Assembly (NCBI GenBank): GCA_021785095.1
Contig: JAJYGM010000781.1
Coordinates: forward strand, 1 to 13,218
DNA: 13,218 nt
Origin: Actinomycetes bacterium
Lineage (GTDB): Bacteria > Actinomycetota > Acidimicrobiia > Acidimicrobiales > Bog-793
Direction: 5' to 3'
How positions within the stretch are numbered: position 1 is the first letter of the stretch; each line of letters starts with the position of its first letter. Of this stretch, positions 1 through 6,340 are shown piece by piece. A model generated the notes under the pieces. It had not been told where the DNA came from and did no database searches. It worked only from the letters and a program-made list of their open reading frames with translations. The translations under genes were made by a program, and so were the position numbers.

Positions 1-402
1 GCGTACATCTGGACGGACGGGACGCCGCGGGCCGTACCCATCTGGTTCCACTGGAATGGCCGAGAGATCGTTCTCGGCACCCCGGGCACGGCGCCGAAGG
101 TGAAGGCGTTCGAAGCCCGTCCCGAGGTCGCGCTCACCATCGACACCAACACGTGGCCCTACCACGCGCTCATCGTCCGCGGGGTAGCCAAGATGGAGCA
201 CATGTCGAACGTGGTGCCGGAGTACGCGCTGGCGGCTGAGCGCTACCTCGGCCCCGAGCAGGGATCGGCGTGGGTAGACCAGGCGAGTGGCTTGATCAAG
301 GATTGGGCCAGGGTCGTCGTCACCCCCACCGATGTGCGGATCATCGACTTCGAGACCCGATGGCCGAGCGCCATCGCGAAAGCGATGGCCGGCCAGGGGT
401 GA
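1..402 (+). CDS. PPOX-class (pyridoxamine 5'-phosphate oxidase-like) flavin/F420-binding protein, 3' part
   Basis: The reading frame is open from base 1 to a TGA at 400-402, so the gene starts upstream of the window and 133 residues are visible. The visible part resembles the split-barrel PPOX fold: an early strand pair (AYIWTDGTPRAVPIWFHWNG), a segment typical of flavin or F420 phosphate contacts (GTAPKVKAFEARPEVALTID), then NTWPYHALIVRGVAKM and a C-terminal strand VVVTPTDVRIIDFETRW. Members of this superfamily bind FMN or, in actinobacteria, coenzyme F420, and reduce small substrates or act as heme or biliverdin enzymes; the substrate cannot be read here. The family match is a judgement from motif pattern and length (usually about 130-150 residues). 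It is convergent with the tRNA-Gly gene. Confidence 0.8.
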   Translation, partial: AYIWTDGTPRAVPIWFHWNGREIVLGTPGTAPKVKAFEARPEVALTIDTNTWPYHALIVRGVAKMEHMSNVVPEYALAAERYLGPEQGSAWVDQASGLIKDWARVVVTPTDVRIIDFETRWPSAIAKAMAGQG

Positions 403-447
403 CGGCGAAGCGGGGGGCCTGCTGCACGCATCGCGTAGGAAAGAGGA

Positions 448-463
448 TCGAGGGAGGTCTCGA
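448..463. terminator. Weak hairpin between PPOX gene and tRNA-Gly
   Basis: TCGAG (448-452) pairs with CTCGA (459-463) around a 6-nt loop. It lies between two convergent transcription units and has no T-tract. With only 5 bp it is weak alone, but it fits the pattern seen at the other convergent junctions. Confidence 0.25.
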
Positions 464-498
464 CAGGCCGCGTGACTCTTCTGCCAGGAAGACGGGAG

Positions 499-569
499 AG
501 CGGCCGACGAGGATCGAACTCGCATCATCAGCTTGGAAGGCTGAGGTTCTGCCATTGAACTACGGCCGC
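499..569 (-). tRNA. tRNA-Gly (anticodon TCC)
   Basis: Read on the minus strand, the sequence folds into a complete cloverleaf. The acceptor stem GCGGCCG/CGGCCGC has 7 perfect pairs. The D arm is GTTC/GAAC. The anticodon stem TCAGC/GCTGA encloses the loop CTTCCAA with anticodon TCC. The variable loop has 4 nt, and the T stem GCGAG/CTCGT closes the loop TTCGATC. The discriminator base is T, as usual for bacterial tRNA-Gly, and CCA is not encoded. A possible -10 box TACACT lies at 603-608 on the minus strand, about 34 nt before the mature 5' end, but no clear -35 was found. This tRNA decodes GGA/GGG. Confidence 0.96.
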
Positions 570-638
570 AGAACGACGCGCCGCCACGGTCGCGCCCGCA
601 AGAGTGTAAGCGCTCCGGCGTGCTCGCTCCCTCGCACG

Positions 639-674
639 TGCCGGACCTGAGCCATGGCGTCTACCGTCCCCTCC
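639..674 (+). promoter_or_regulatory. Candidate leaderless promoter of the truncated hemoglobin gene
   Basis: A TAnnnT box (TACCGT, 662-667) stands exactly 7 nt before the ATG at 675, so transcription would start on or next to the A of the start codon. Seventeen nt upstream of the box is TGCCGG (639-644), the same hexamer at the same spacing as upstream of the MFS gene at 4379. No Shine-Dalgarno sequence is visible. It supports ATG 675 over the upstream ATG at 654. Confidence 0.5.
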
Positions 675-1061
675 ATGGCTTCGACGATGTACGAGCGAGT
701 CGGCGGCGAGGCGTTCTTCGAGGCGCTCGTGGACCGCTTCTACGAGGGGGTCGCGTCCGACCCCGTGCTCCGCCCGCTGTACCCCGGCGACCTGGCGGTG
801 CCCAACGAGCACCTGCGGCTGTTCCTCGTCCAGTACTGGGGCGGGCCGCGTTCCTACGACGAGCGTCGTGGGCATCCTCGATTGCGGTTGCGGCACGCGC
901 CGTTCGCCATCGGGCTCGCCGAGCGCGATGCGTGGCTCCGCCTCATGCTCGCTGCGCTGGCCGAGCGGGGGATCGACCCAGGGGACGAGGCCGAGATGGC
1001 CGAGTACTTCCGGGGCGCGGCGACCCAGCTCATCAACCAGGCGGGCCGGCGCCCTCGTTGA
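675..1061 (+). CDS. glbO: Group II truncated hemoglobin (trHbO-like)
   Basis: A 128-residue heme protein, the usual size of trHbO. These cytoplasmic 2-over-2 globins bind O2 tightly and are linked to oxygen, peroxide or NO chemistry and interaction with the respiratory chain. Visible key residues, numbered from the ATG at 675, are Tyr23 (B10, in DRFYEGV), Tyr36 (CD1, in PLYPGD), the proximal His74 (F8, in LRLRHAPF) and Trp87 (G8, in ERDAWL), the group II signature. The segment QYWGGPRSYDERRGHPRLRLRH is characteristic. An upstream ATG at 654 would add 7 residues (MASTVPS), but 675 is preceded by TACCGT at the leaderless spacing and gives a Tyr23/Tyr36 register matching mycobacterial trHbO. The gene stands alone and is convergent with the YbjQ operon. 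Confidence 0.93.
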   Translation: MASTMYERVGGEAFFEALVDRFYEGVASDPVLRPLYPGDLAVPNEHLRLFLVQYWGGPRSYDERRGHPRLRLRHAPFAIGLAERDAWLRLMLAALAERGIDPGDEAEMAEYFRGAATQLINQAGRRPR

Positions 1062-1100
1062 GCCACGTTCGATCCACGGCTCGAGACCCGCGAACCCGGT

Positions 1101-1113
1101 GGGCCCTCGGCCC
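1101..1113. terminator. Hairpin between convergent glbO and YbjQ operon
   Basis: GGGCC (1101-1105) pairs with GGCCC (1109-1113) around a CTC loop; a bulged extension is possible. It lies in the 67-bp spacer between two convergent stop codons and has no T-tract. Confidence 0.35.
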
Positions 1114-1128
1114 CGGAGTCGAACCGGC

Positions 1129-1998
1129 TCAGGTCCGTTCAGGACCGCCGCCGGACCGTCTCCCGGCGGGCGCGCGGCGGAGGCCCTTCACGTCGAACGC
1201 CCGGACCTGCTCGTCCAGCGGGACCACCAGCTCCGGGGACACGGTCCTGTGCGCGGATGTCCGCAGGTGGACGCCCGTGCCGATCGCGACGAACTGGATC
1301 ACCCGTGCGCTCGAGCTCGCCCGGCCCTCGCGCAGCTTGACCGCGACGATGCCCTCCGCCTTCAACGCGGTGCCCGACTGCTGCATGCGCTCCATCGCAC
1401 GCTCACGCGCCAGGTAGAGCGCCTGGGTGAGGTTCGGCAGCTCGACGTTCTGTCCCTGCTGGGCGGCCCATTCTCTGGCGGTCCGGCGGGGGGCGATCAC
1501 GAAGCTTGCGCCGGCGGCCAGGCCGAGGGGCCACCACCCGGCGCGGGTGAGGAGGACGAAGTCACGAGCAGAGAGGTCCGAGACGAACTCGAAGCGGTGG
1601 GAGTCCGCCCCCGTTCGGCGCACCGCGGTGCCCGTCAGCTCGATGGAGACGTGGTGCGACGACACCCGCACGCCCACCTCGACGCCCAGCACCCCTGAGC
1701 CGCCCGACTGCTCGCAAGACTGGCGGAGCTGCTTCGCGGCGTGGTCCACCGCCCCGGTGAACGCCGTCGAGGCCTCCTGCACCTCTCCGGTGGTCCACTG
1801 CCACACCCCCCAGGGGATCGACCACCACGAGATGCCGTAGACGAGGTCGACCGGTTCCCACCCAGCCGAGTGCAGGAGGAGCGTCTCGTCGATCGTGAGA
1901 TCCGAGGTGGTCCCTTTGGCCCCGCCCGCGCCGCCCGCATGAGGTGCGGGGGACCCGACTGCAGCGACCGCCTGGCGGACCTCGTCGCGAAGCGTCAT
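1129..1998 (-). CDS. Tandem YbjQ/DUF74-like ('heavy-metal-binding' fold) protein, third paralogue
   Basis: A 289-residue protein with two divergent copies of the YbjQ (UPF0145/DUF74) domain. Copy 1 is at about residues 32-126 (TSDLTIDETLLLHSAGWEPV ... TGTAV). Copy 2, at about 137-243, is better preserved: EFVSDLSARDFVLLTRAGWWPLG, then ELPNLTQALYLARERAMERM and FVAIGTGV. The recurring pattern is sDLs-x-x-e(f/t)-x-L-x-x-x-G-w-x-P-l-g, the helix ALY-x-ARE-x-A-x-x-R-M, and a final strand ending GTaV. YbjQ proteins are soluble and of unproven function; the heavy-metal name is an old annotation. The N-terminus is Ala/Gly-rich and the C-terminus basic (RRAPAGRRSGGGPERT). The start at 1998 overlaps the stop of the micro-ORF (ATGA), with a weak GGAAG upstream. 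It is the last gene of the operon. Confidence 0.85.
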   Translation of the reverse strand: MTLRDEVRQAVAAVGSPAPHAGGAGGAKGTTSDLTIDETLLLHSAGWEPVDLVYGISWWSIPWGVWQWTTGEVQEASTAFTGAVDHAAKQLRQSCEQSGGSGVLGVEVGVRVSSHHVSIELTGTAVRRTGADSHRFEFVSDLSARDFVLLTRAGWWPLGLAAGASFVIAPRRTAREWAAQQGQNVELPNLTQALYLARERAMERMQQSGTALKAEGIVAVKLREGRASSSARVIQFVAIGTGVHLRTSAHRTVSPELVVPLDEQVRAFDVKGLRRAPAGRRSGGGPERT

Positions 1999-2072
1999 GA
2001 CCGCGACTTCCGGGCTTCGCCGGACACGCCGGTCGGGCCGGTCTCGCCGTTCACGCCAGCCGGACCCGTCAT
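1995..2072 (-). CDS. Candidate collagen-like micro-ORF (six Gly-X-Y triplets)
   Basis: A 25-codon reading frame in the 70-nt gap between two YbjQ-paralogue genes. Its ATG (2070-2072) overlaps the upstream TGA in an ATGA, and its TGA (1995-1997) overlaps the downstream ATG in a second ATGA. After Met-Thr it encodes six uninterrupted Gly-X-Y triplets (GPA GVN GET GPT GVS GEA), then a basic tail RKSRS. Gly-X-Y runs are typical of collagen-like triple helices, although six triplets is short for stable trimers. Alternatives are a relic of a C-terminal extension of the upstream protein or an N-terminal extension of the downstream one, separated by frameshift, or a chance frame in GC-rich DNA that serves only to reinitiate ribosomes. 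It has no Shine-Dalgarno site of its own. Confidence 0.45.
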   Translation of the reverse strand: MTGPAGVNGETGPTGVSGEARKSRS

Positions 2073-3013
2073 GCCAGCCGGACGACCGGGGTCGCGTCGG
2101 GCAGGGGGTCGAAATCCTTGAACCGGCGGACCCGGGTCCCCTTCAGCGTGCACTGGATCGACAGGTCGCCTTCTCCGATCTCACGTTCCGAGGTCTCCAA
2201 CGCCGCTCCGTGCAGGACGTCTGCGCCCAGCTGGGCCCGGACGCGCTCACGGGCGAGGCGCCGGGCCGCGGCTTGGGCCCGGTTGACCTGGTCCACCGGG
2301 CCGACCCCCGACACCCCGCCGGCGCCCGAGCCGTACCAGGTGCCGGCGGTGCTGCCCGCGAGCTGGTAGTGGGTGATGCAGTAGCCCAGCATGCGGACGG
2401 CGCTCAGCGTGGCGACGACGGCGACCGGTGCGAACCCGGCCTCGATGAGCTTGGCGAGGCGCTGCCCCGAGAGGTACGTGCTGAAGGGGGTCGCGGGGCG
2501 GGGCGCACCGGGGACCACGACCGCGGTGCCGCTCGCGCGGAACTCGACGGTGGTCCCGCCCACGAGCGGGCGCATGGCGTCGACGACGCCGACGACTCCC
2601 GTCGCCCCGAGCTCCTTGGCCTCGTCGACCATCCGGCCGGTCGCGAGCCCCCACCCTGACGCCCAGCTGTCCTCCAGCCATGTGAGCTCGTAGTTGGCGC
2701 CGTACATGCGGTGCTCGGCGCTCACGAAGCCGTGCGGGCACTGCCACTGCTCGACGTACTGCCCGCCGCGCTGCGGCGTGACCCCCCATCCGCCGGCCAC
2801 GCCCAACCGCCCGCCCATGCCCATGCCGAACCCGCCTGTGGCCATGAACCAGCTCCACTGCAGGACCGCGTAGCCCTGGACGTAGCCCACGGGCTCCATC
2901 CCCATGTCGAGGCACGACGCGAAATCCGAGACGGAGAGCCCCGACGACCACGCGCCCCCGGCGAGGCGACGCGTCGCCGCTTCGGGGAGCCCGTCGCCGG
3001 CTGCCGCGGCCAT
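2069..3013 (-). CDS. Divergent tandem YbjQ/DUF74-like protein with Gly/Met/Trp-rich insertion, second paralogue
   Basis: A 314-residue protein. The first YbjQ-like copy (about residues 24-166) starts SGLSVSDFASCLDMGMEPVGYVQG and ends with TTVEFRASGTAVVV. It is interrupted at about residues 58-105 by an insertion rich in Gly, Met and Trp (TGGFGMGMGGRLGVAGGWG) with one Cys and His residues. The second copy (about 176-296) starts PFSTYLSGQRLAKLIEAGFAPV and has a Gly/Ser-rich loop (about 218-240) before the helix QAAARRLARERVRAQLGADV. The longer open frame runs back to 3484 inside the upstream gene; the true start is ATG 3013, which shares its A with the upstream stop (TGATG). Copies here are weaker matches than in the first paralogue, but spacing of the conserved motifs is kept. 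The function is unknown. Confidence 0.83.
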   Translation of the reverse strand: MAAAAGDGLPEAATRRLAGGAWSSGLSVSDFASCLDMGMEPVGYVQGYAVLQWSWFMATGGFGMGMGGRLGVAGGWGVTPQRGGQYVEQWQCPHGFVSAEHRMYGANYELTWLEDSWASGWGLATGRMVDEAKELGATGVVGVVDAMRPLVGGTTVEFRASGTAVVVPGAPRPATPFSTYLSGQRLAKLIEAGFAPVAVVATLSAVRMLGYCITHYQLAGSTAGTWYGSGAGGVSGVGPVDQVNRAQAAARRLARERVRAQLGADVLHGAALETSEREIGEGDLSIQCTLKGTRVRRFKDFDPLPDATPVVRLA

Positions 3014-3915
3014 CAGCCGTCGAGCGAGATGATCGTCTTCGGCTGGGGGATCGTGTGGTCTCCCTCCTGGCGCGCCACCGCGGTCCCGAGGGAGAGGAAC
3101 TCGATCGTGTGGTCGCCCCACATGTGGCTCTTCTCCTCGAGGCGCACCCCGACGATCCCGGTGGCGCCGAGCTCGTTCGCCTCGTCCTGCATGCGGGTCA
3201 TCGCGAGCTCGCGGGCCTCGTAGAGGGCCTGGGTGAAGTTCGGCAGCTCGACGTTCCGCCCGGTGCTGCGCAGCGTCTGGCCGATCCCGCGGTGGGCGAT
3301 GTGGTACACGCACGTCCCCATCACGAGCCCGAGCGGGACGTGGCCCGTCTGCATCAGGATCCAGAAGTCCTGCCCCGACAGATCGGACGTGAAGGGCTTG
3401 CCGTGCCGGTTCCGGTAGGAGCGGCCGTCCTCCGACTTGACCGCGGTGCCCACCGCGATGAACTCCGCGGTGTCCGAGCCCCACTCGTAGTAGTTGACGT
3501 CGAGACGGACGCCCACGACGCCGTCCGCCCCGAGCTCCGTGGCCTCGGCGTCCATCCGGTCCATCGCGAGCTCACGCGCCTGGTACATCGCCTCGGTGAG
3601 CTTCGACAGCTCCTGGCTCTGGGACCACTTCCTCGTCTGGATGCCGAGGTGGTAGATCGAGCTTCCCATGACGAAGCCGAGGGGATGGAAGCCCACCTCC
3701 TTTATCAGGAGGAACTCGCTCACGGAGAGGTCCGAGGTGAACATCCCCTTGTGCCCGGGGCGGTCCTCCAGCGCGGCGAGCCGTCGGCTGGCGTCCCGGG
3801 GGAGGCCGTCGGGGAGGAGCGCGCCGTCCGCCCCGTCGGGCTGCGAGAGGGGCGCGCCGTCCACCCCGTCGGGCTGCGAGAGGGCCGCTCCGGCCTCGCC
3901 CGGTCGCTCGGTCAT
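3013..3915 (-). CDS. Tandem YbjQ/DUF74-like ('heavy-metal-binding domain') protein, first paralogue
   Basis: A 300-residue protein made of two well-preserved YbjQ-like domains. Domain 1 is at about residues 60-160 (TSDLSVSEFLLIKEVGFHPLG ... EAMYQARELAMDRM ... ELGADGVVGVRLDV ... EFIAVGTAV). Domain 2 is at about 176-284 (TSDLSGQDFWILMQTGHVPLG ... QALYEARELAMTRM ... ELGATGIVGVRLEE ... EFLSLGTAV). The N-terminal 57 residues are a low-complexity acidic tail with an 11-residue repeat (SQPDGVDGAPL, SQPDGADGALL). Only one Cys is visible, so the 'heavy-metal' label is not supported by obvious ligands. The open frame extends to 4074, but ATG 3915 is preferred because it forms an ATGA overlap with the upstream stop and the upstream part is shadow sequence. 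Known YbjQ proteins are about 105 residues and oligomeric; fusing two copies suggests a pseudo-symmetric assembly (inference). Confidence 0.9.
   Translation of the reverse strand: MTERPGEAGAALSQPDGVDGAPLSQPDGADGALLPDGLPRDASRRLAALEDRPGHKGMFTSDLSVSEFLLIKEVGFHPLGFVMGSSIYHLGIQTRKWSQSQELSKLTEAMYQARELAMDRMDAEATELGADGVVGVRLDVNYYEWGSDTAEFIAVGTAVKSEDGRSYRNRHGKPFTSDLSGQDFWILMQTGHVPLGLVMGTCVYHIAHRGIGQTLRSTGRNVELPNFTQALYEARELAMTRMQDEANELGATGIVGVRLEEKSHMWGDHTIEFLSLGTAVARQEGDHTIPQPKTIISLDG
3821..3886. repeat. 33-bp tandem duplication in the N-terminal tail of the first YbjQ paralogue
   Basis: Two copies with a 33-nt period (3821-3853 and 3854-3886), differing at only a few positions, share the core GCGCCGTCC(G/A)CCCCGTCGGG. 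They encode the 11-residue repeat SQPDG(V/A)DGA(P/L)L. The in-frame period keeps the gene open, so copy number could vary without frameshift. Confidence 0.8.
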
Positions 3916-4319
3916 GGGCCGTTTCCTATCACAAGCGACTCGAGGGCGAGCCTCGTGGCCTCGGTCGTCTGGGCTTCCGCGCTGAGGGCACCCAGGAGCC
4001 GACGAAGCCACTCGTCGACGCTCACGCGGCTCGATCGGATGCGGATCCCCCCGCTGCTCCTGCTGACGGTGCATTCCAGGCTGCCTCGATCGACCAGCGC
4101 GTCGAACTGGTCGTCCCCGAGGCGGATGGAGAGCTGGCGGATCTCCTCGCCCTTGCGGAACCGTCCGGCGCGCTCGACCGCCAGCCGTGCGCCCAGCGCG
4201 TCGGAGAGCCTCGTGACCAGCGCTCGGAGCAGGACGCGCACGTCGCTGTCGTCAGCGTGCAGGGAGGATGCGAGGAGGTCGAGGTCGAGGTCCCCAGAGC
4301 CCCCTGCGTCTGTCGTCAC
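3912..4319 (-). CDS. Conserved-looking small protein of unknown function, first gene of the YbjQ operon
   Basis: A 135-residue soluble protein with an acidic, Leu-rich N-terminus (SGDLDLDLLASSLHADD). A central basic stretch (AVERAGRFRKGEEIRQLSIRLGDDQF) is followed by an IRIRSSRVSVDEWLRRLLGAL segment, and the C-terminal helix is EAQTTEATRLALESLVIG. I do not recognise a catalytic motif. My recollection, not checked here, is that similar small proteins accompany YbjQ-like genes in other actinobacteria. A GTG at 4397 gives a 161-residue version, but GTG 4319 is preceded by TAGCCT at exactly the leaderless 7-nt spacing, and translation from it removes a low-information Arg/Gly N-terminus. Its TGA overlaps the ATG of the first YbjQ paralogue (ATGA), so it is the lead gene of the operon and may assist or regulate the YbjQ assembly. 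Confidence 0.8.
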   Translation of the reverse strand: MTTDAGGSGDLDLDLLASSLHADDSDVRVLLRALVTRLSDALGARLAVERAGRFRKGEEIRQLSIRLGDDQFDALVDRGSLECTVSRSSGGIRIRSSRVSVDEWLRRLLGALSAEAQTTEATRLALESLVIGNGP

Positions 4320-4326
4320 ACCGAGC

Positions 4327-4332
4327 AGGCTA
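4327..4332 (-). promoter_or_regulatory. Candidate leaderless -10 box of the YbjQ operon
   Basis: On the minus strand TAGCCT (4327-4332) is followed by 7 nt and the GTG start at 4319. No convincing -35 hexamer is visible 17-18 nt upstream. It lies in the 95-bp divergent spacer shared with the MFS promoter. Confidence 0.45.
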
Positions 4333-4378
4333 TCGCCGGTCCTCCTCGGACGCTGCCCCGCCGCGACGTCCCGGGCGG

Positions 4379-4414
4379 TGCCGGAATCCGAGCACACCCG
4401 TTAAGGTTGGCTGC
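4379..4414 (+). promoter_or_regulatory. Candidate leaderless promoter of the MFS gene
   Basis: TGCCGG (4379-4384), a 17-nt spacer, TAAGGT (4402-4407), 7 nt, then ATG 4415. The TAAGGT box with 7-nt spacing recurs at the SDR gene (7993), and the upstream hexamer and spacing recur at glbO (639). There is no Shine-Dalgarno sequence. Confidence 0.5.
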
Positions 4415-6289
4415 ATGTCCCTTCGGCGAACGGCCCCGTCGCGTCCCGGAGAGGGCAGCGAACTCGTCGGACGGGCTCCCGTCCCGCCGCCCGGCGCCCA
4501 CAGGGAGGACCGCTACAAGTGGGTCGTCCTCACGAACACGACGCTCGGCATGATGATGGCCACGATCGACACGTCGATCATGCTGATCGCGCTCCCCGAC
4601 GTCTTCCGGGGGATCGGGATCGATCCGCTGAAAGCGGGGAACAGCTTCTATCTCTTGTGGATGATCCTCGGCTTCATGGTCGTGACGAGCGTCCTCGTCG
4701 TCAGCCTCGGCCGCCTGGGCGACATGTACGGCCGCGTGCGGATGTACAACCTGGGCTTCGCGGTGTACACGTTCTTCTCGCTCGTCCTCGGCGTGACCTG
4801 GATGCACGGCACGTCGGGGGCGATCTGGCTGGTCGTCATGCGGCTCTTCCAGGGAGTCGGCGCGGCGTTCCTCATCGCGAACTCCTCGGCGATCCTGACG
4901 GACGCGTTCCCGGCGGGACAGCGCGGGATGGCGCTCGGCATCAACCAGATCACCGGCATCGCAGGGACCTTCATCGGTCTCGTCCTCGGCGGCGTGCTCG
5001 GACCGATCGACTGGCACCTCATCTTCTACGTGTCGGTGCCCGTGGGCCTCTTCTGCACGGTCTGGGCGTACACGAGGCTGCGCGAGGTGCCCCGGCGCGA
5101 GCACGCCCGGGTGGACTGGATCGGGAACGTCACCTTCTCGTTGGGCCTTGTCTCGCTCATGGTCGGCATCAGCTACGGGATCCAGCCCTACGGCGGGCAG
5201 CCCATGGGTTGGGAGAGCCCGTTCGTCGACGCCTGCCTCGGCGGGGGCGTCCTTCTGATCGCCGTGTTCGCGCTCGTCGAGAAGCGGGTCGCCGACCCCA
5301 TGTTCCGCTTGCGGCTCTTCCGCATCCGCGCCTTCACCGCCGGCAGCCTGTCGTCCTTCCTCTCGTCGGTGGGCCGGGGTGGCCTGATGTTCATGCTGAT
5401 CATCTGGCTGCAGGGGATCTGGCTCCCGCTGCACGGCTACAGCTTCACCCGGACCCCGCTCTGGGCGGGGATCTACATGCTGCCGCTCACCGGCGGCTTC
5501 CTCCTCGCCGGCCCGGTCTCGGGGATCCTCTCGGACCGGTTCGGGTCGAGGCCGTTCGCGTCGGGGGGGATGCTCGCCGCCGCGGTGACCTTCGTGCTGC
5601 TCGAGGCGCTGCCCGTCGACTTCTCCTACCCGACGTTCGCGCTGCTCCTGCTCCTGAACGGCATGGCCATGGGAGCCTTCGCAGCGCCCAATCGCGCAGG
5701 CGTGATGAACAGCCTGCCGCCCCAGCACAGGGGCGTGGGATCCGGGATGAACTCCACGTTCCAGAACTCCGCGCAGGTGCTCTCGATCGGGATCTTCTTC
5801 ACCCTCATGATCGTGGGCCTCTCCTCGTCGCTGCCGAGCGCGCTGGAGCACGGGCTGGTCGCGCACGGCGTGCCGGCCGCGGCGGCGGTGAAGGTCTCCA
5901 AGCTCCCTCCCGTCTCTGTCCTCTTCGCCGCCTTCCTCGGGTACAGCCCCATCCAGCACCTGCTCGGAAGCTCGGTCCTGGCGCGCCTTCCTGCCGCCAG
6001 CGCGCAAGCGCTCACGAACAGGTCCTTCTTCCCCCATCTGATCGCCGGCTCGTTCACGAGCGGGCTGCACGCGGCGCTCGACTTCGCCATCGCCGCCTGC
6101 CTGGTCGCGGCCGGCGCGTCGTGGCTACGCGGAGGGAAGTACGTGTACGTCGAGAGAAATGCGAGCGGTGCCGCCCGTGCGGCCGGCTCGGCTACGGACG
6201 GCGGCACTGGCACGGACGGCGGCACTGGCACGGACGGCGGCGAGCTCGACGGAAGAAGGGCCCTCGGGACCTCGGCGCGGCACCGCTGA
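4415..6289 (+). CDS. MFS transporter, 14-TM DHA2 (EmrB/QacA-like) drug or metabolite exporter
   Basis: A 624-residue integral membrane protein with about 14 hydrophobic segments, the layout of the proton-coupled DHA2 antiporter family that exports drugs, toxins or metabolites. TM1 carries an acidic residue in ATIDTSIMLIAL (Asp52). The loop after TM2 has the MFS motif A (LGRLGDMYGRVRM, residues 98-110), and a second-half version is GILSDRFGSRP. The Gly-rich GIAGTFIGLVLGGVLG is at the motif C position in TM5. The insertion between TM13 and TM14 is long. The cytoplasmic C-terminal tail ends in a Thr/Asp/Gly repeat. ATG 4415 is chosen over an upstream open frame from 4268 because of the TAAGGT box 7 nt before it. 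The substrate is unknown. It is divergent from the YbjQ operon and convergent with the CxxC protein gene. Confidence 0.93.
   Translation: MSLRRTAPSRPGEGSELVGRAPVPPPGAHREDRYKWVVLTNTTLGMMMATIDTSIMLIALPDVFRGIGIDPLKAGNSFYLLWMILGFMVVTSVLVVSLGRLGDMYGRVRMYNLGFAVYTFFSLVLGVTWMHGTSGAIWLVVMRLFQGVGAAFLIANSSAILTDAFPAGQRGMALGINQITGIAGTFIGLVLGGVLGPIDWHLIFYVSVPVGLFCTVWAYTRLREVPRREHARVDWIGNVTFSLGLVSLMVGISYGIQPYGGQPMGWESPFVDACLGGGVLLIAVFALVEKRVADPMFRLRLFRIRAFTAGSLSSFLSSVGRGGLMFMLIIWLQGIWLPLHGYSFTRTPLWAGIYMLPLTGGFLLAGPVSGILSDRFGSRPFASGGMLAAAVTFVLLEALPVDFSYPTFALLLLLNGMAMGAFAAPNRAGVMNSLPPQHRGVGSGMNSTFQNSAQVLSIGIFFTLMIVGLSSSLPSALEHGLVAHGVPAAAAVKVSKLPPVSVLFAAFLGYSPIQHLLGSSVLARLPAASAQALTNRSFFPHLIAGSFTSGLHAALDFAIAACLVAAGASWLRGGKYVYVERNASGAARAAGSATDGGTGTDGGTGTDGGELDGRRALGTSARHR
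6194..6241. repeat. 18-bp tandem repeat in the MFS C-terminal tail
   Basis: Two full copies of ACGGACGGCGGCACTGGC (6194-6211 and 6212-6229) and a 12-nt partial copy (6230-6241). In frame they encode TDGGTG repeats in the predicted cytoplasmic tail. The copies are identical, which suggests recent slippage. Confidence 0.9.
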
Positions 6290-6295
6290 GGTTCG

Positions 6296-6311
6296 GGGCC
6301 GAAGACGGCCC
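6296..6311. terminator. Hairpin at the convergent MFS / CxxC-protein junction
   Basis: GGGCCG (6296-6301) pairs perfectly with CGGCCC (6306-6311) around an AAGA loop, 6 nt after the MFS stop codon and 25 nt past the stop of the opposing gene. There is no T-tract. It could act in both directions. Confidence 0.5.
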
Positions 6312-6316
6312 GTATG

Positions 6317-6340
6317 CGGCGGATCAGGCGGCGGATCAGG
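6317..6340. repeat. 12-bp tandem duplication creating tandem stop codons
   Basis: CGGCGGATCAGG occurs twice head to tail (6317-6328, 6329-6340). The second copy contains the TGA of the minus-strand CxxC gene (6336-6338), and the first copy supplies a second in-frame TGA 12 nt later. Confidence 0.85.

Noticed and set aside
654..674. Upstream ATG of the truncated hemoglobin (MASTVPS extension)
   Set aside because: The ATG at 675 has a TACCGT box at 7 nt and yields the standard 128-residue length and residue register.
1108..1140. T-arm-like sequence GGTTCGACTCCGG on the minus strand, suggesting a tRNA fragment or integration site
   Set aside because: No acceptor, D or anticodon arm can be matched upstream, the T stem has a mismatch, and no integrase is nearby. 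It is most likely chance in GC-rich DNA at the end of the YbjQ operon.
3016..3484. N-terminal extension of the second YbjQ paralogue (open frame back to 3484)
   Set aside because: It lies fully inside the first paralogue in another frame, with His/Arg/Gly-rich shadow composition; the TGATG junction at 3013 is a better start.
4316..6070. 584-codon minus-strand open frame
   Set aside because: It is the antisense shadow of the MFS gene, rich in Glu/His/Arg without fold-like patterns.
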